Source: Magnetospirillum gryphiswaldense MSR-1 v2
GTDB taxonomy: Bacteria; Pseudomonadota; Alphaproteobacteria; Rhodospirillales; Magnetospirillaceae
Direction of reading: 5' to 3'
DNA length: 64,000 bases
Assembly (NCBI RefSeq): GCF_000513295.1
Contig: NC_023065.1
Coordinates: 4,217,001 to 4,281,000, forward strand
Shown here: positions 7,594-15,388 of the stretch, piece by piece
Numbering within the stretch: the first letter of the stretch is position 1
Layout of the letters: each line of letters starts with the position of its first letter
Made by a program: the position numbers and the translations under genes
The notes under the pieces: generated by a model
What the model was told of the DNA's origin: nothing
The model's database searches: none
Seen by the model: only the letters and a program-made list of their open reading frames with translations

Positions 7594-8895
7594 AAGGGAA
7601 ATTGGACACCTCCAAAAACCCTGGCGATTTGGGCGGGCGTTTGATTCACTGACGGGATTGCGGCTGTGAGGTGGGGCGATGAAGGCACCGGGATTTTTCG
7701 ACATTGAAGAATGTCTGGCGGGTCTGTCGAAGAAAGGCGACGTGCTGGAACACTTGAGCCGTACGATTGATTTCGAGCTGTTCCGTGCTGACCTTGAACG
7801 AGCGTTTCCGCGCTCGAATGGCGCCAAAGGCGGCCGTCCGCCGTTCGATCATGTGCTGATGTTCAAGGTGCTGATCCTGCAGGCGATGAATGGCCTGGGC
7901 GACGAGGCCGCAGAATATTTCATGCGCGACCGCCTGACCTGGAAGCGGTTCCTGGGGTTGGGGATTGCCGATCCGGTTCCCGACGCCAACACGATCTGGA
8001 CGTTCCGCGAGCACCTGACCAAGGCCAGCGCCATCAAGGGTCTGTTCGAGCGGTTTGATGCGGCTCTGCGGGAGGCAGGCTATCTGGCGATGTCGGGGCA
8101 ATTTCTGGATGCCACCATTGTCGCCGCACCCAAGCAGCGCAATACAGATGGCGAAAAGGCGGCGATCAAGGCCGGAACCATTCCCGACGACTGGCAGGAC
8201 AAGCCAGCGAAATTGCGGCAAAAGGACCGCGATGCGCGGTGGACGGTGAAGTATTCCAAGGCCAAGCCCCGTGAGGATGGCCAGCCCCAGGTCGACCTGG
8301 CCGTCCCATCCTTCGGCTACAAGAACCACGTTTCGGCGGACCGGGCGCATGGTCTGATCCGCAAATGGCTGGTGACGGATGCGGCTGCTCATGATGGTTC
8401 CCGGCTGCCTGATCTGCTCGACAAGACCAATACGGCGAGCGGCGTCTGGGCCGACACGGCCTATCGTTCGGAAAAGAACGAGACGTTCATGGTGAAGAAC
8501 GGTTTCGTCTCCCAGGTCCATCGCAAGAAGCCCAAGGGCAAGCCGATGCCGGACAGAACCCGCAAGGCCAATGCGCTCAAATCCATGGTGCGCTCCAAGA
8601 TCGAGCACATCTTTGCCCACCAGAAGGGGCCAATGGCCGCCATCGTCCGCACCATCGGCAAGGCCAGGGCGGAAACCAAGATCGGCATGATCAACCTCGC
8701 CTACAACATGCGGCGTTTCATGTGGCTTGAGAGGAAACGTGTGCCCGCTTGAGGGCAAAACCAGGGAAATCCCGTCCGAAACCACCAATGGACTGCGGAA
8801 ATTGGCGCCGATAGGGGCTGACCGGCACCAATGCCGCTCCCGTCAGGCCAAAATCAGGCCAACGCCCAGGTTTTTAGAGGTGTCCAATTTCCCTT
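7594..8895 (+). mobile_element. IS5-family insertion sequence interrupting retron msr-msd
   Basis: About 1.3 kb. The left end reads AGGGAAATTGGACACCTC (from about 7595) and the right end is its inverted copy (to about 8894); the inverted repeat continues with mismatches for roughly 30 bp. Flanking 4-mers are TTAA (7592-7595) and TTGA (8894-8897), one mismatch from a target repeat; TTAA fits the YTAR preference of IS5-group elements. It carries one complete transposase gene, opposite in direction to the retron operon. Confidence 0.85.
7679..8752 (+). CDS. IS5-family transposase, full length
   Basis: A 357-residue DDE transposase. The N-terminal IS5 region is followed by FDHVLMFKVLILQ and DANTIWTFREHL, then catalytic motifs FLDATIV, ADTAYRSEKNE and the C-terminal IEHIFAHQKG. 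The frame is uninterrupted and both IS ends are present, so the element may still be mobile; precise excision could restore the retron RNA. Confidence 0.9.
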   Translation: MKAPGFFDIEECLAGLSKKGDVLEHLSRTIDFELFRADLERAFPRSNGAKGGRPPFDHVLMFKVLILQAMNGLGDEAAEYFMRDRLTWKRFLGLGIADPVPDANTIWTFREHLTKASAIKGLFERFDAALREAGYLAMSGQFLDATIVAAPKQRNTDGEKAAIKAGTIPDDWQDKPAKLRQKDRDARWTVKYSKAKPREDGQPQVDLAVPSFGYKNHVSADRAHGLIRKWLVTDAAAHDGSRLPDLLDKTNTASGVWADTAYRSEKNETFMVKNGFVSQVHRKKPKGKPMPDRTRKANALKSMVRSKIEHIFAHQKGPMAAIVRTIGKARAETKIGMINLAYNMRRFMWLERKRVPA

Positions 8896-8993
8896 GAGAC
8901 CTGTATTGGGAATTTTTCGTCTACGTACTTTCAGATGCATGGCGAAGCGCCATACCCCCTCTTTCGAGGGCACGCTAAGGGTGAGTCATGTTT
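8896..8993 (-). ncRNA. msr: retron msr and msd 5' half (Ec86-like), cut by IS5
   Basis: Starting about 20 nt after the effector stop, the minus strand carries a1 (ACCCTTA at plus 8976-8982) followed directly by the TAGCG branch-point motif (plus 8973-8977). The 11-mer CACCCTTAGCG equals the start of Ec86 msr as I remember it. Next come two hairpins: CCCTC-GAAA-GAGGG (plus 8957-8970) and ATGGCG-CTT-CGCCAT (plus 8939-8953), then ATCTGAAAGTAC, close to ATCTGAGTTAC in Ec86 msr. The 5' arm of the msd stem (plus 8899-8916) follows, then the IS. Confidence 0.78.
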
Positions 8994-9013
8994 ATCTGAG
9001 GTATGGTTTTAGG

Positions 9014-9919
9014 TCAACCCTGCGCCAGAACAATTGCCTTTAGGCGACTGATCCTTGTGCTGCTGAAGGCTTCCAGCAAGGGGTCGTCGAAGCTTGCGAG
9101 CGCTCGGTATGCGCCCTTGCTTTTCTCAATCTTGTTTAACTCGAACAAACTCGCGAGAGCAAACCTCACATCATCGGAAGATAGCTTGAGTCGTCTGACT
9201 AATTGAGCGTACGTCGGGCGATCTAGGCTAATAATTCCGATAAGGGTTGCTGCCATGAGGAATTCATTTCTAATCGGAGAAATAAAGTTATTATAATAGG
9301 CCCTATTGTATATTTTGGCCTTGTGTCCAAATCGTGCTTTGGAGTTATAGCCTTTGCGGGCGGCTGCAAATTTAAAGAGGCATACTGGTATATTTAGGTG
9401 GTCATTTATTGTTTCCGCCTCTCCTCGCTCAAAATAGAAAACATTGGTTTTGCTGTATCGTGAAATAATACTAAGAGAGCCTCGGGCAATGTAACTCTCG
9501 CTTTTATGAAAAGCTGCAGGGACGGCCACAAACAATCTCGGCACGATATTTTCAATCATCGAAAACGTGCCAAGTTCCGCAATTGCACCCGGACTGTCAA
9601 GTATCAGTACTGTGAAGTCGGCTTCATGTGCAAATTCGGCTTCAAGTGTTTGAAGGTCGGCAGGTCTTGAGCCGGATCGTTTTATTTTCCCGCTTAAAAG
9701 GTCTTCGCCGTATTTGACATCCACATTTGAATGCGACTCCAAATATTCCTTTATCTTCGCCCGCCCATCAAAGCCGGACATGCCAATGCCCGGCCCGCAG
9801 AGAAAGACCGTAAGCGGATTGTTTTGGACTTCCCTTTTCAGAAGTCCAGGTTCAATCAATGTGCGCTGCGCCTGAGGCATATGGCAAAGCCCGTCGTGGA
9901 TTTGCAACCTATAATCCAC
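9014..9919 (-). CDS. retron type II-A effector, nucleoside deoxyribosyltransferase-like with wHTH tail
   Basis: About 301 residues. LTVFLCG at 36-42, SNVDVKYGEDL at 64-74 and SPGAIAELGTFS at 109-120 align with ITIFLCGG, SDVDIFYPEDL and SPGSFTELGAFS of the Ec86 effector, an N-glycosidase; Glu115 matches the catalytic Glu. The C-terminal ~90 residues look winged-helix (RPTYAQLVRRLKLSSDDVRFAL). The frame starts at GTG 9919 with no clear ribosome site; ATG 9880 is an alternative favoured by a possible promoter at 9908-9938. First gene of the retron operon; AT-rich relative to the host. Confidence 0.82.
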   Translation of the reverse strand: MDYRLQIHDGLCHMPQAQRTLIEPGLLKREVQNNPLTVFLCGPGIGMSGFDGRAKIKEYLESHSNVDVKYGEDLLSGKIKRSGSRPADLQTLEAEFAHEADFTVLILDSPGAIAELGTFSMIENIVPRLFVAVPAAFHKSESYIARGSLSIISRYSKTNVFYFERGEAETINDHLNIPVCLFKFAAARKGYNSKARFGHKAKIYNRAYYNNFISPIRNEFLMAATLIGIISLDRPTYAQLVRRLKLSSDDVRFALASLFELNKIEKSKGAYRALASFDDPLLEAFSSTRISRLKAIVLAQG

Positions 9920-9938
9920 ATGTTCGCTGAAGCGTCAA
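9908..9938 (-). promoter_or_regulatory. candidate promoter of the retron operon
   Basis: Minus strand TTGACG (plus 9933-9938), then ATTATA 17 nt later (plus 9910-9915), or TATAGG at 19 nt. If used, transcription would start inside the GTG-initiated frame and translation would begin at ATG 9880. Sequence match only. Confidence 0.35.
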
Positions 9939-10073
9939 CGCATCTGCGGGCTTCAGAGGGGCAATTGGCTGCGGCCATCAGAAAGTTACCCTTCAACACT
10001 TCTGGGTATCGGCATCTGTCCCTTCAATGCCCGCCACATCCACCCATTTCCACCCGCCGGCCCTGGCAACGCC

Positions 10074-10667
10074 TCAACTCGAAGGTGGTGGCGATAGTTG
10101 CCGGCGCATCGCTTTGCGGCGAAGTTCAAAGGCCCTGGCGACGGCCGGCGTGACCTCGCCTTCGTATTCGAGCGGAAAAGCCTTCAGCACCAGAAGGGCC
10201 GCGTCCGCCGAGAACAGCGTGTTGATGAAGTGGTTTGCCACTCGCGCCCACAGGCCGTCGCGGGCCTGGGAAGGCTCCATCCAGACGCGACGTAGTTCGA
10301 TTACGGACCCGACATCGGCAATCTCGTCCACGAACCAGCATGAGCAGATCGTTTCCGCAACGGCAAAGGACGCGGCAGACGGAATGTCCATGTCCTCCAG
10401 GAACTCGTCATTCAGCGTCTCTGGAGCGATATAGCACTCCGTGAAATGGACGTAGCCGATCCTGTTACGCCCCTGGCAAATCCAGCAGAAAAGCTCCCTT
10501 GTGCGAACGAGACCGTGGCCGTCGTCGATGACACGTTTCTGCGTCCGCCGATAGCGGAGGGTAATGCCTGGTTCAAACTCTTCGATCTTATGCGGATAGC
10601 GGTACGCGGACTCGCCAGGGGGGATATCGCGGAGGAAGGTTCGTTGAATGCGCTTGATGGGGGCCAT
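10074..10667 (-). CDS. hypothetical protein, possibly GNAT-like
   Basis: A 197-residue protein from ATG 10667, chosen over GTG 10721 because a GAGAGG ribosome site precedes it. The C-terminal half (IELRRVWMEPSQARDGLW, then ALLVLKAFPLEYEG) has the beta-alpha-beta feel of GNAT acetyltransferases, but the acetyl-CoA loop is not clear. It sits between the retron operon and tRNA-Arg, probably as part of the island. Confidence 0.5.
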   Translation of the reverse strand: MAPIKRIQRTFLRDIPPGESAYRYPHKIEEFEPGITLRYRRTQKRVIDDGHGLVRTRELFCWICQGRNRIGYVHFTECYIAPETLNDEFLEDMDIPSAASFAVAETICSCWFVDEIADVGSVIELRRVWMEPSQARDGLWARVANHFINTLFSADAALLVLKAFPLEYEGEVTPAVARAFELRRKAMRRQLSPPPSS

Positions 10668-10851
10668 GCTGCCTCTCGCGATGCTCGCACGAGTGTGGGC
10701 TTTCACTGTCCGCCAATCCACTCGCCGTTACCGGCAAAAACCCAAGTAGGGCACCGCACCCACCCGCCCTACTTTTGCCCTACTAACGGCAAGCGCCGGC
10801 GCCCGCCACAAGGGCGGCAACAGCTAACGCATTGTTTTTGCTGGGTAAATT

Positions 10852-10928
<77 letters not shown>

Positions 10929-10946
10929 GCCGGTGATGATGGCCGG

Positions 10947-10975
10947 GTTATAGCAAATGCCGGGGCCGGCGACAA
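10947..10975 (-). promoter_or_regulatory. tRNA-Arg promoter
   Basis: Minus-strand TTGTCG (plus 10970-10975), 17-nt spacer, TATAAC (plus 10947-10952), ending 18 nt before the mature tRNA 5' end. Good sigma-70-type match. Confidence 0.65.
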
Positions 10976-11082
10976 ATCATCCGGTGGCGTGTATCCGTCT
11001 TTGTTTTGTCCCTTGCCGGGATCGCCCCGTTGGGGCATGGTCCCGCCCCCGCTAACCGAGTCAGTCATGGAAAGGACGGCCA

Positions 11083-11286
11083 ATGAGTGGATTTCGTAGC
11101 CATGACGGCCAGCATTCCGATCGCATGCCGATCAAGCGTTCCTTGGATGAAAAGAAGCGCATGCTGGTGCAGTTGAAAGAACAGCAGGCGGCCTTGAAGC
11201 CCTGGGCGGCCGAGGCAGTCAAGACCTCGCTGACCAAGCGCATTGCCGAGTTGGAAGCCGACATCAAGGCCGCTGGTCGACGCTAG
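11083..11286 (+). CDS. small basic coiled-coil hypothetical protein
   Basis: A 67-residue, Lys/Ala/Glu-rich helical protein (EKKRMLVQLKEQQAALK, then KRIAELEADIKAAGRR), probably a short coiled coil. A GGAAAGGA ribosome site precedes ATG 11083. No family recognised. It lies 34 nt upstream of dinB and may be co-transcribed. Confidence 0.65.
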   Translation: MSGFRSHDGQHSDRMPIKRSLDEKKRMLVQLKEQQAALKPWAAEAVKTSLTKRIAELEADIKAAGRR

Positions 11287-11319
11287 GCATCCCCGGCATC
11301 GCCGGGCTATGATGCGGCC

Positions 11320-12480
11320 ATGCCCGCCCTTTGTCGCGATTGCTGCCGCCCGTTCAAGTCCGGGGACGATTGTCCCCGGTGCGGCTCGGCCAGGGTCATC
11401 GCCCATCCCGAATTGTTCGATCTCACCATTGCCCATATGGATTGCGATGCTTTTTACGCCTCGGTGGAAAAGCGCGACAATCCGGCCTTGGCCGATCGCC
11501 CGCTGATCGTCGGCCATGCCGGCGGGCGCGGCGTCGTCACCACCGCCTGTTATATCGCCCGCAAATATGGTCCGCGTTCGGCCATGCCCATGTATAAGGC
11601 GTTGGAACTGTGTCCCGACGCCGTGGTCGTGCCCCCCGACATGACCAAATACAAAGCCGTGTCCCAGGCCATCCGGGCCTTGCTGGTGCAGGCCACCCCC
11701 CTGGTCGAGCCCTTGTCCCTGGATGAAGCCTATCTCGATCTGTCACCTGAACATCGGCTGAGCGACCGCCCGGCGGCAGTGTTGCTGGCCCGCTTGGCCC
11801 GCGCCATCGAGCGTCAGGTCGGCATCACCATTTCCGTCGGTCTGTCCTACAACAAGTTTTTGGCCAAGATGGCTTCGGACCGCAACAAGCCGCGCGGCTT
11901 CTCCGTCATCGGTCGGGCCGAGGCGGTGGGGCAGTTGGCCGGTTTGCCGGTCGCTGCCATCTGGGGGGTGGGGGCGGCAACCGCTGCCCGCATGGAAGCC
12001 GCCGGTATCACTACCATCAGCCAATTGCAAAAAATGGCCGAGGCCGATCTGGTCGCTCGCTTCGGCAAGTTCGGGCGTCACCTTTTTCTCATGGCCCGAG
12101 GCGAGGACAATCGACCCATCATCCCCGATCGACCGGCCAAAAGCGTATCCAATGAAACCACCTTCCGGCACGATATGCACAGGCCTGCCGATTTGCTGGC
12201 GGCCTTGCTGCCCTTGGCGGAAAAAGTTGCCGCCCGTCTGGGCAAAGCCGGGCTGGCTGGTCACACGGTGGTGTTGAAGATGAAGGCGTCGGATTTTCGG
12301 GTTTTGACGCGCAACCATCGTCTGAGCGAACCCACACGGAGAGCGGATATCATAATGCGCACAGCGCAATCTTTATTGGAACGCGAAGCGGATGGGCGGG
12401 CCTTTCGCCTGATCGGCGTTGGCGTGGCCGACTTATGTTCAGGTGATAACGCTGATCCCCCTGATCTTTTTGGCCCTTAA
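11320..12480 (+). CDS. dinB: DNA polymerase IV with N-terminal zinc-ribbon motif
   Basis: Y-family translesion polymerase, 386 residues. The first 30 residues carry CRDC (5-8) and CPRC (18-21), a zinc-ribbon-like pair absent from the short E. coli enzyme. Catalytic MDCDAFYASVE begins at residue 40; SLDEAYLD supplies the other acidic residues. Little-finger and (HhH)2 regions are intact. Low-fidelity synthesis past lesions is expected. No LexA box was identified. Confidence 0.93.
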   Translation: MPALCRDCCRPFKSGDDCPRCGSARVIAHPELFDLTIAHMDCDAFYASVEKRDNPALADRPLIVGHAGGRGVVTTACYIARKYGPRSAMPMYKALELCPDAVVVPPDMTKYKAVSQAIRALLVQATPLVEPLSLDEAYLDLSPEHRLSDRPAAVLLARLARAIERQVGITISVGLSYNKFLAKMASDRNKPRGFSVIGRAEAVGQLAGLPVAAIWGVGAATAARMEAAGITTISQLQKMAEADLVARFGKFGRHLFLMARGEDNRPIIPDRPAKSVSNETTFRHDMHRPADLLAALLPLAEKVAARLGKAGLAGHTVVLKMKASDFRVLTRNHRLSEPTRRADIIMRTAQSLLEREADGRAFRLIGVGVADLCSGDNADPPDLFGP

Positions 12481-12561
12481 CTCTTCTCGACAAGTCTTGG
12501 TTGGTCGCGGTATGAGTGGTTTTGGGGATATATTTGGGCATTCAATGAAAGGTAATGGACC

Positions 12562-12795
12562 ATGAGCCTGTTTGGCCGCCGGGCTCGGGGCGACGATGTT
12601 GCTCCCGGCGATATTTTCCGCAAGGCCGGAACCTATGGAGGCGAGTGGATCGTCGAACGTATTTTCGACTATCCCGATATCCCCCGGCACGTCCGTCTGG
12701 TCGAGCGCAACGGCGCTCGGGCCATGACCGTGGCCGTGTCCATGCTGTTCGATCCCGATTGTTTTCAGCACGTGCGGCAGGCCGCCGAGTTCTGA
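12562..12795 (+). CDS. hypothetical protein, 77 residues
   Basis: Short soluble protein (KAGTYGGEWIVERIFDYPDI). No family recognised. The preceding sequence AAAGGTAATGGACC gives a ribosome site near the ATG at 12562. It stands between dinB and the YbjQ-like gene, all in one direction. Confidence 0.6.
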   Translation: MSLFGRRARGDDVAPGDIFRKAGTYGGEWIVERIFDYPDIPRHVRLVERNGARAMTVAVSMLFDPDCFQHVRQAAEF

Positions 12796-12870
12796 TGGCT
12801 TGAACGTCGCCGCCGCCGTGCTATTTGCCTGTTTTGAGATTGGGCGATGGTGCCCGGGGAGGATACGTTC

Positions 12871-13197
12871 ATGATCATCACTACGACTGAAACCGTCGAA
12901 GGTACCCGCATCACCGGCTATCTGGGGATCGTCTCCGGCGATGCCGTCCTCGGGACCAACATCTTCAAGGATCTGTTCGCTTCGGTCCGCGACATCGTCG
13001 GCGGTCGTTCGGCGTCCTATGAGAAGCTGTTGCAGGAAGGCAAGGACCAAGCCATTGCCGACATGGTGGCGCGGGCCAAGGCCCTGGGTGCCGACGCGGT
13101 GGTCGGTGTCGATCTGGATTACGAAGTGATCGGCGGCGACAGCAAGACCTTGCTGATGGTCAGTGTCAACGGCACTGCCGTCACCTTGGGCAGTTGA
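12871..13197 (+). CDS. YbjQ/UPF0145 family protein
   Basis: A 108-residue heavy-metal-binding-like domain (UPF0145): starts [14 protein letters not shown], has [10 protein letters not shown] and [16 protein letters not shown]. Homologues form pentamers; function is unsettled. ATG 12871 is preferred to the upstream in-frame GTG because GGGAGGA lies 8 nt before it. Confidence 0.88.
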   Translation: MIITTTETVEGTRITGYLGIVSGDAVLGTNIFKDLFASVRDIVGGRSASYEKLLQEGKDQAIADMVARAKALGADAVVGVDLDYEVIGGDSKTLLMVSVNGTAVTLGS

Positions 13198-13211
13198 TCC
13201 GCCTCAGGTGC

Positions 13212-13256
13212 CCGTGGAAAAGTCCTTCGCTTCGCTTTAAGGGGACTTTTTCACGG
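13212..13256. terminator. bidirectional hairpin between convergent genes
   Basis: Arms CCGTGGAAAAGTCC (13212-13225) and GGACTTTTTCACGG (13243-13256) form a 14-bp stem with one G-T wobble. It contains A/T tracts and sits between convergent ends at 13197 and 13262, so it can terminate both. Confidence 0.7.
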
Positions 13257-13261
13257 TCGCC

Positions 13262-14245
13262 TTAACTGGTCGGGGCGAAGCGGGCCAGATAGGCCGGCAC
13301 GATGGCCTCGCAAGCGGTGGCGGTGATGCCAAGCTCGGCCAAGCCGGGCTTGCCGCCGCGCACCACGTTGTCGCTGCGCATCAGGATCACCTGATCCGGC
13401 GTCAAGGGCGGTGTCGGCAGGAATTTCAGGAAAGCCGCCTGGATGCCGGCGACGAAGAACGGCAGGGGCAGCAGCAGGCGGCACAGGCCGGTGCCGGCGC
13501 GTACAGTCTCCATGATTTCCTTCATGGTGTAGCGGCGCGGGCCGCCCAGCTCATAGATCTTGCCGGCGGCGGCGGTATCGGTGGCGGCGCGGAAGATGGC
13601 GTCGGCCACATCGCCCACATAGACCGGCTGGAAGGTCGGGCCGCCCGACCCGAACAGATCCAGGCCATAACCGCTTTCGGTGTGGGTGGGTTTGAAACCG
13701 TCCGCAGTGAACACCGGCAGCACCGGCGAGACCCGCGCCAGCTTGGCGAAGCGGTTGAAGAAGTCGTCGTCGGGGCCGAACACCACCGAGGGGCGGATGA
13801 TGGCGGCGGTGGGGAAGGCGGCCAGCACCGCTTCCTCACCCAGTGCCTTGCTGCGGGCATAGGCCGAGGCAGATCCCTTATCGGCGCCCAGCGCCGACAT
13901 GTGCACCAGGGTTTGAACCCCGGCGGCGCGGGCGGCGCGGGCGACATTGGCGGCGCCTTGGGTGTGGATGGCGTCGAAACGGCACTTGCCTTTTTCGAAT
14001 AAGATGCCGACCAGATTGACCACGCATTGGGCGCCGTTGACGGCGGCGGCGATTGCGGCGGGATCGGTGATATCGGCACGGATGGGGGTGACTTGGCCGG
14101 GCTCGCCCATGGGCTTGAGCACGGCGCCGGCAATGGTGTCGCGCATGGCGGCGCGGACGATCCAGCCCGCCTTGGCGAAACGCTTGACCACCTGGCGTCC
14201 GATGAAGCCAGAACCGCCGAAAACCGTAACCACCTGCCGGTTCAT
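13262..14245 (-). CDS. NDUFA9-like NAD(P)-binding SDR (complex I assembly/associated family)
   Basis: Atypical short-chain dehydrogenase of 327 residues. The Rossmann loop FGGSGFIG is at residues 9-16, followed by ITDPAAIAAAVNGAQCVVNLVG and HMSALGAD. It matches the NDUFA9 / complex I NDUFA9-subunit family of alphaproteobacteria. ATG 14245 (with GGAGG upstream) is preferred to the longer frame to 14332. It stands alone, with no other complex I gene nearby. Confidence 0.85.
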   Translation of the reverse strand: MNRQVVTVFGGSGFIGRQVVKRFAKAGWIVRAAMRDTIAGAVLKPMGEPGQVTPIRADITDPAAIAAAVNGAQCVVNLVGILFEKGKCRFDAIHTQGAANVARAARAAGVQTLVHMSALGADKGSASAYARSKALGEEAVLAAFPTAAIIRPSVVFGPDDDFFNRFAKLARVSPVLPVFTADGFKPTHTESGYGLDLFGSGGPTFQPVYVGDVADAIFRAATDTAAAGKIYELGGPRRYTMKEIMETVRAGTGLCRLLLPLPFFVAGIQAAFLKFLPTPPLTPDQVILMRSDNVVRGGKPGLAELGITATACEAIVPAYLARFAPTS

Positions 14246-14396
14246 ATGGACCTCCGCATCCCTGATGCCGCCTTGCAACCAGGCGACTTGTCTGTTGCCG
14301 TGAAGGCTATTCGTTTCCGCCCGGTGCGGCAAGGGTGGCGAGGCGAGGGCAAAACCGCGTGGATGAAATTTTTTTCAAATCCTGTTTTTTTGTCGG

Positions 14397-14425
14397 TTGA
14401 CAGGGGGGCGCTGGTCGCATATTTC
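14397..14425 (+). promoter_or_regulatory. tRNA-Leu promoter
   Basis: TTGACA (14397-14402), 17-nt spacer, TATTTC (14420-14425). A leader of about 60 nt precedes the tRNA and has a repeated ACGGGGTRACCC motif. Confidence 0.6.
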
Positions 14426-14493
14426 TCTGCGCCTCGACGGGGTGACCCGACGAGATGCCAGCTCAACGGGGTAACCCAGAGAGGCACCACCTA

Positions 14494-14580
14494 GCCCAGG
14501 TGGCGGAATTGGTAGACGCGCACGGTTCAGGTCCGTGTGGCCGTGAGGTCGTGGAAGTTCGAGTCTTCTCCTGGGCACCA
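14494..14580 (+). tRNA. tRNA-Leu (anticodon CAG)
   Basis: An 87-nt class II tRNA with acceptor GCCCAGG / CCTGGGC, long variable arm, anticodon loop TTCAGGT and encoded CCA. The rnd gene begins 90 nt downstream, so the two may share a transcript. Confidence 0.95.
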
Positions 14581-14632
14581 TACTGCTTCCGATGCTTCGG
14601 CGTCGGAAACGCCCCTCAAGGGGCCACCTGCC

Positions 14633-14667
14633 AACGGCTCCTTCGGGCATATCCTGAAGGAGCCGTT
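14633..14667 (+). promoter_or_regulatory. perfect hairpin covering the rnd ribosome-binding site
   Basis: AACGGCTCCTTC (14633-14644) pairs perfectly with GAAGGAGCCGTT (14656-14667), with an 11-nt loop. The right arm contains the AAGGAG ribosome site, 7 nt before the rnd ATG. There is no T-run, so it fits translational control or a processing signal better than a terminator. Confidence 0.55.
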
Positions 14668-14670
14668 CGC

Positions 14671-15282
14671 ATGTCTATCCAGTATCATGTCGGTGATTTG
14701 CCGGCTCATGTGGATTTGGGGCCGGTCGTCGCCATCGACAGCGAAACCATGGGCCTTAGCCTGGTGCGCGATCGGCTGTGCGTGATCCAGCTTTCGGCGG
14801 GTGACGGCAATGCCCACGTGGTGCACTTTCCCGACGGTACTTACGACGCTCCCAATCTCAAGCGCCTGCTGGCCGACCCTGGGGTGGTCAAGCTGTTCCA
14901 CTTCGCCCGCTTCGACCTGGCCATGATCGCCAAGTATCTGGGCATCCGCTGCGAACCGGTCTGGTGCACCAAGGTGGCGTCCAAGCTGGTGCGCACCAAC
15001 ACCGACCGCCATGGCCTGAAGGATCTGTGCCGCGAATTGCTGGGCGTGGATTTGTCCAAGCAGCAGCAGACCTCGGATTGGGGGGCGCCGGTGCTCAATG
15101 ACGACCAGTTGGCCTATGCCGCTTCGGATGTGTTGTACCTGCATCAGTTGAAGGCCCGGCTCGAGCATCTGCTCGACCGCGAAGGTCGCCGCGCCCTGGT
15201 AGAGGCTTGTTTCCGCTTCCTGCCCGACCGCGCCGCCCTGGACTTGGCCGGCTGGGACGAGCAGGACGTTTTCACGCATTAA
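14671..15282 (+). CDS. rnd: ribonuclease D-like 3'-5' exonuclease
   Basis: DEDD-family exonuclease, 203 residues. DSET (Asp23, Glu25), FHFARFDLAM and YAASDVLYLH supply the Exo I-III motifs. The HRDC domains of full-size RNase D are missing, which is common in alphaproteobacterial short forms. Location just after tRNA-Leu fits a role in tRNA 3'-end trimming. Start set at ATG 14671; the upstream frame overlaps the tRNA and is not coding. Confidence 0.88.
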   Translation: MSIQYHVGDLPAHVDLGPVVAIDSETMGLSLVRDRLCVIQLSAGDGNAHVVHFPDGTYDAPNLKRLLADPGVVKLFHFARFDLAMIAKYLGIRCEPVWCTKVASKLVRTNTDRHGLKDLCRELLGVDLSKQQQTSDWGAPVLNDDQLAYAASDVLYLHQLKARLEHLLDREGRRALVEACFRFLPDRAALDLAGWDEQDVFTH

Positions 15283-15388
15283 TGACGTCAACCGTTCTTT
15301 TGCCTTCCGCTTGGCCGCTCGATTCGTATAGTTAAGCGCCCTGGCCGTGTTTGGCGCGGGGATTGCAAGTCTGTCCCAGGGCCAAGCC

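Noticed and set aside
7571-8920. IS5 terminal inverted repeats extended by another ~18 bp outward on both sides
   Set aside because: The 4-mers outside the arms (ATTC and TCGT) do not match as a target repeat, whereas TTAA/TTGA right at the IS ends nearly do, and the arms make a sensible msd stem. I treat the arms as retron RNA, not IS.
10730-10800. Repeated CCCTAC / GTAGGG motifs beside tRNA-Arg as attachment sites
   Set aside because: They form a local imperfect inverted repeat (GCCGTTA...TAACGGC) but do not copy the tRNA 3' end, and no integrase is present.
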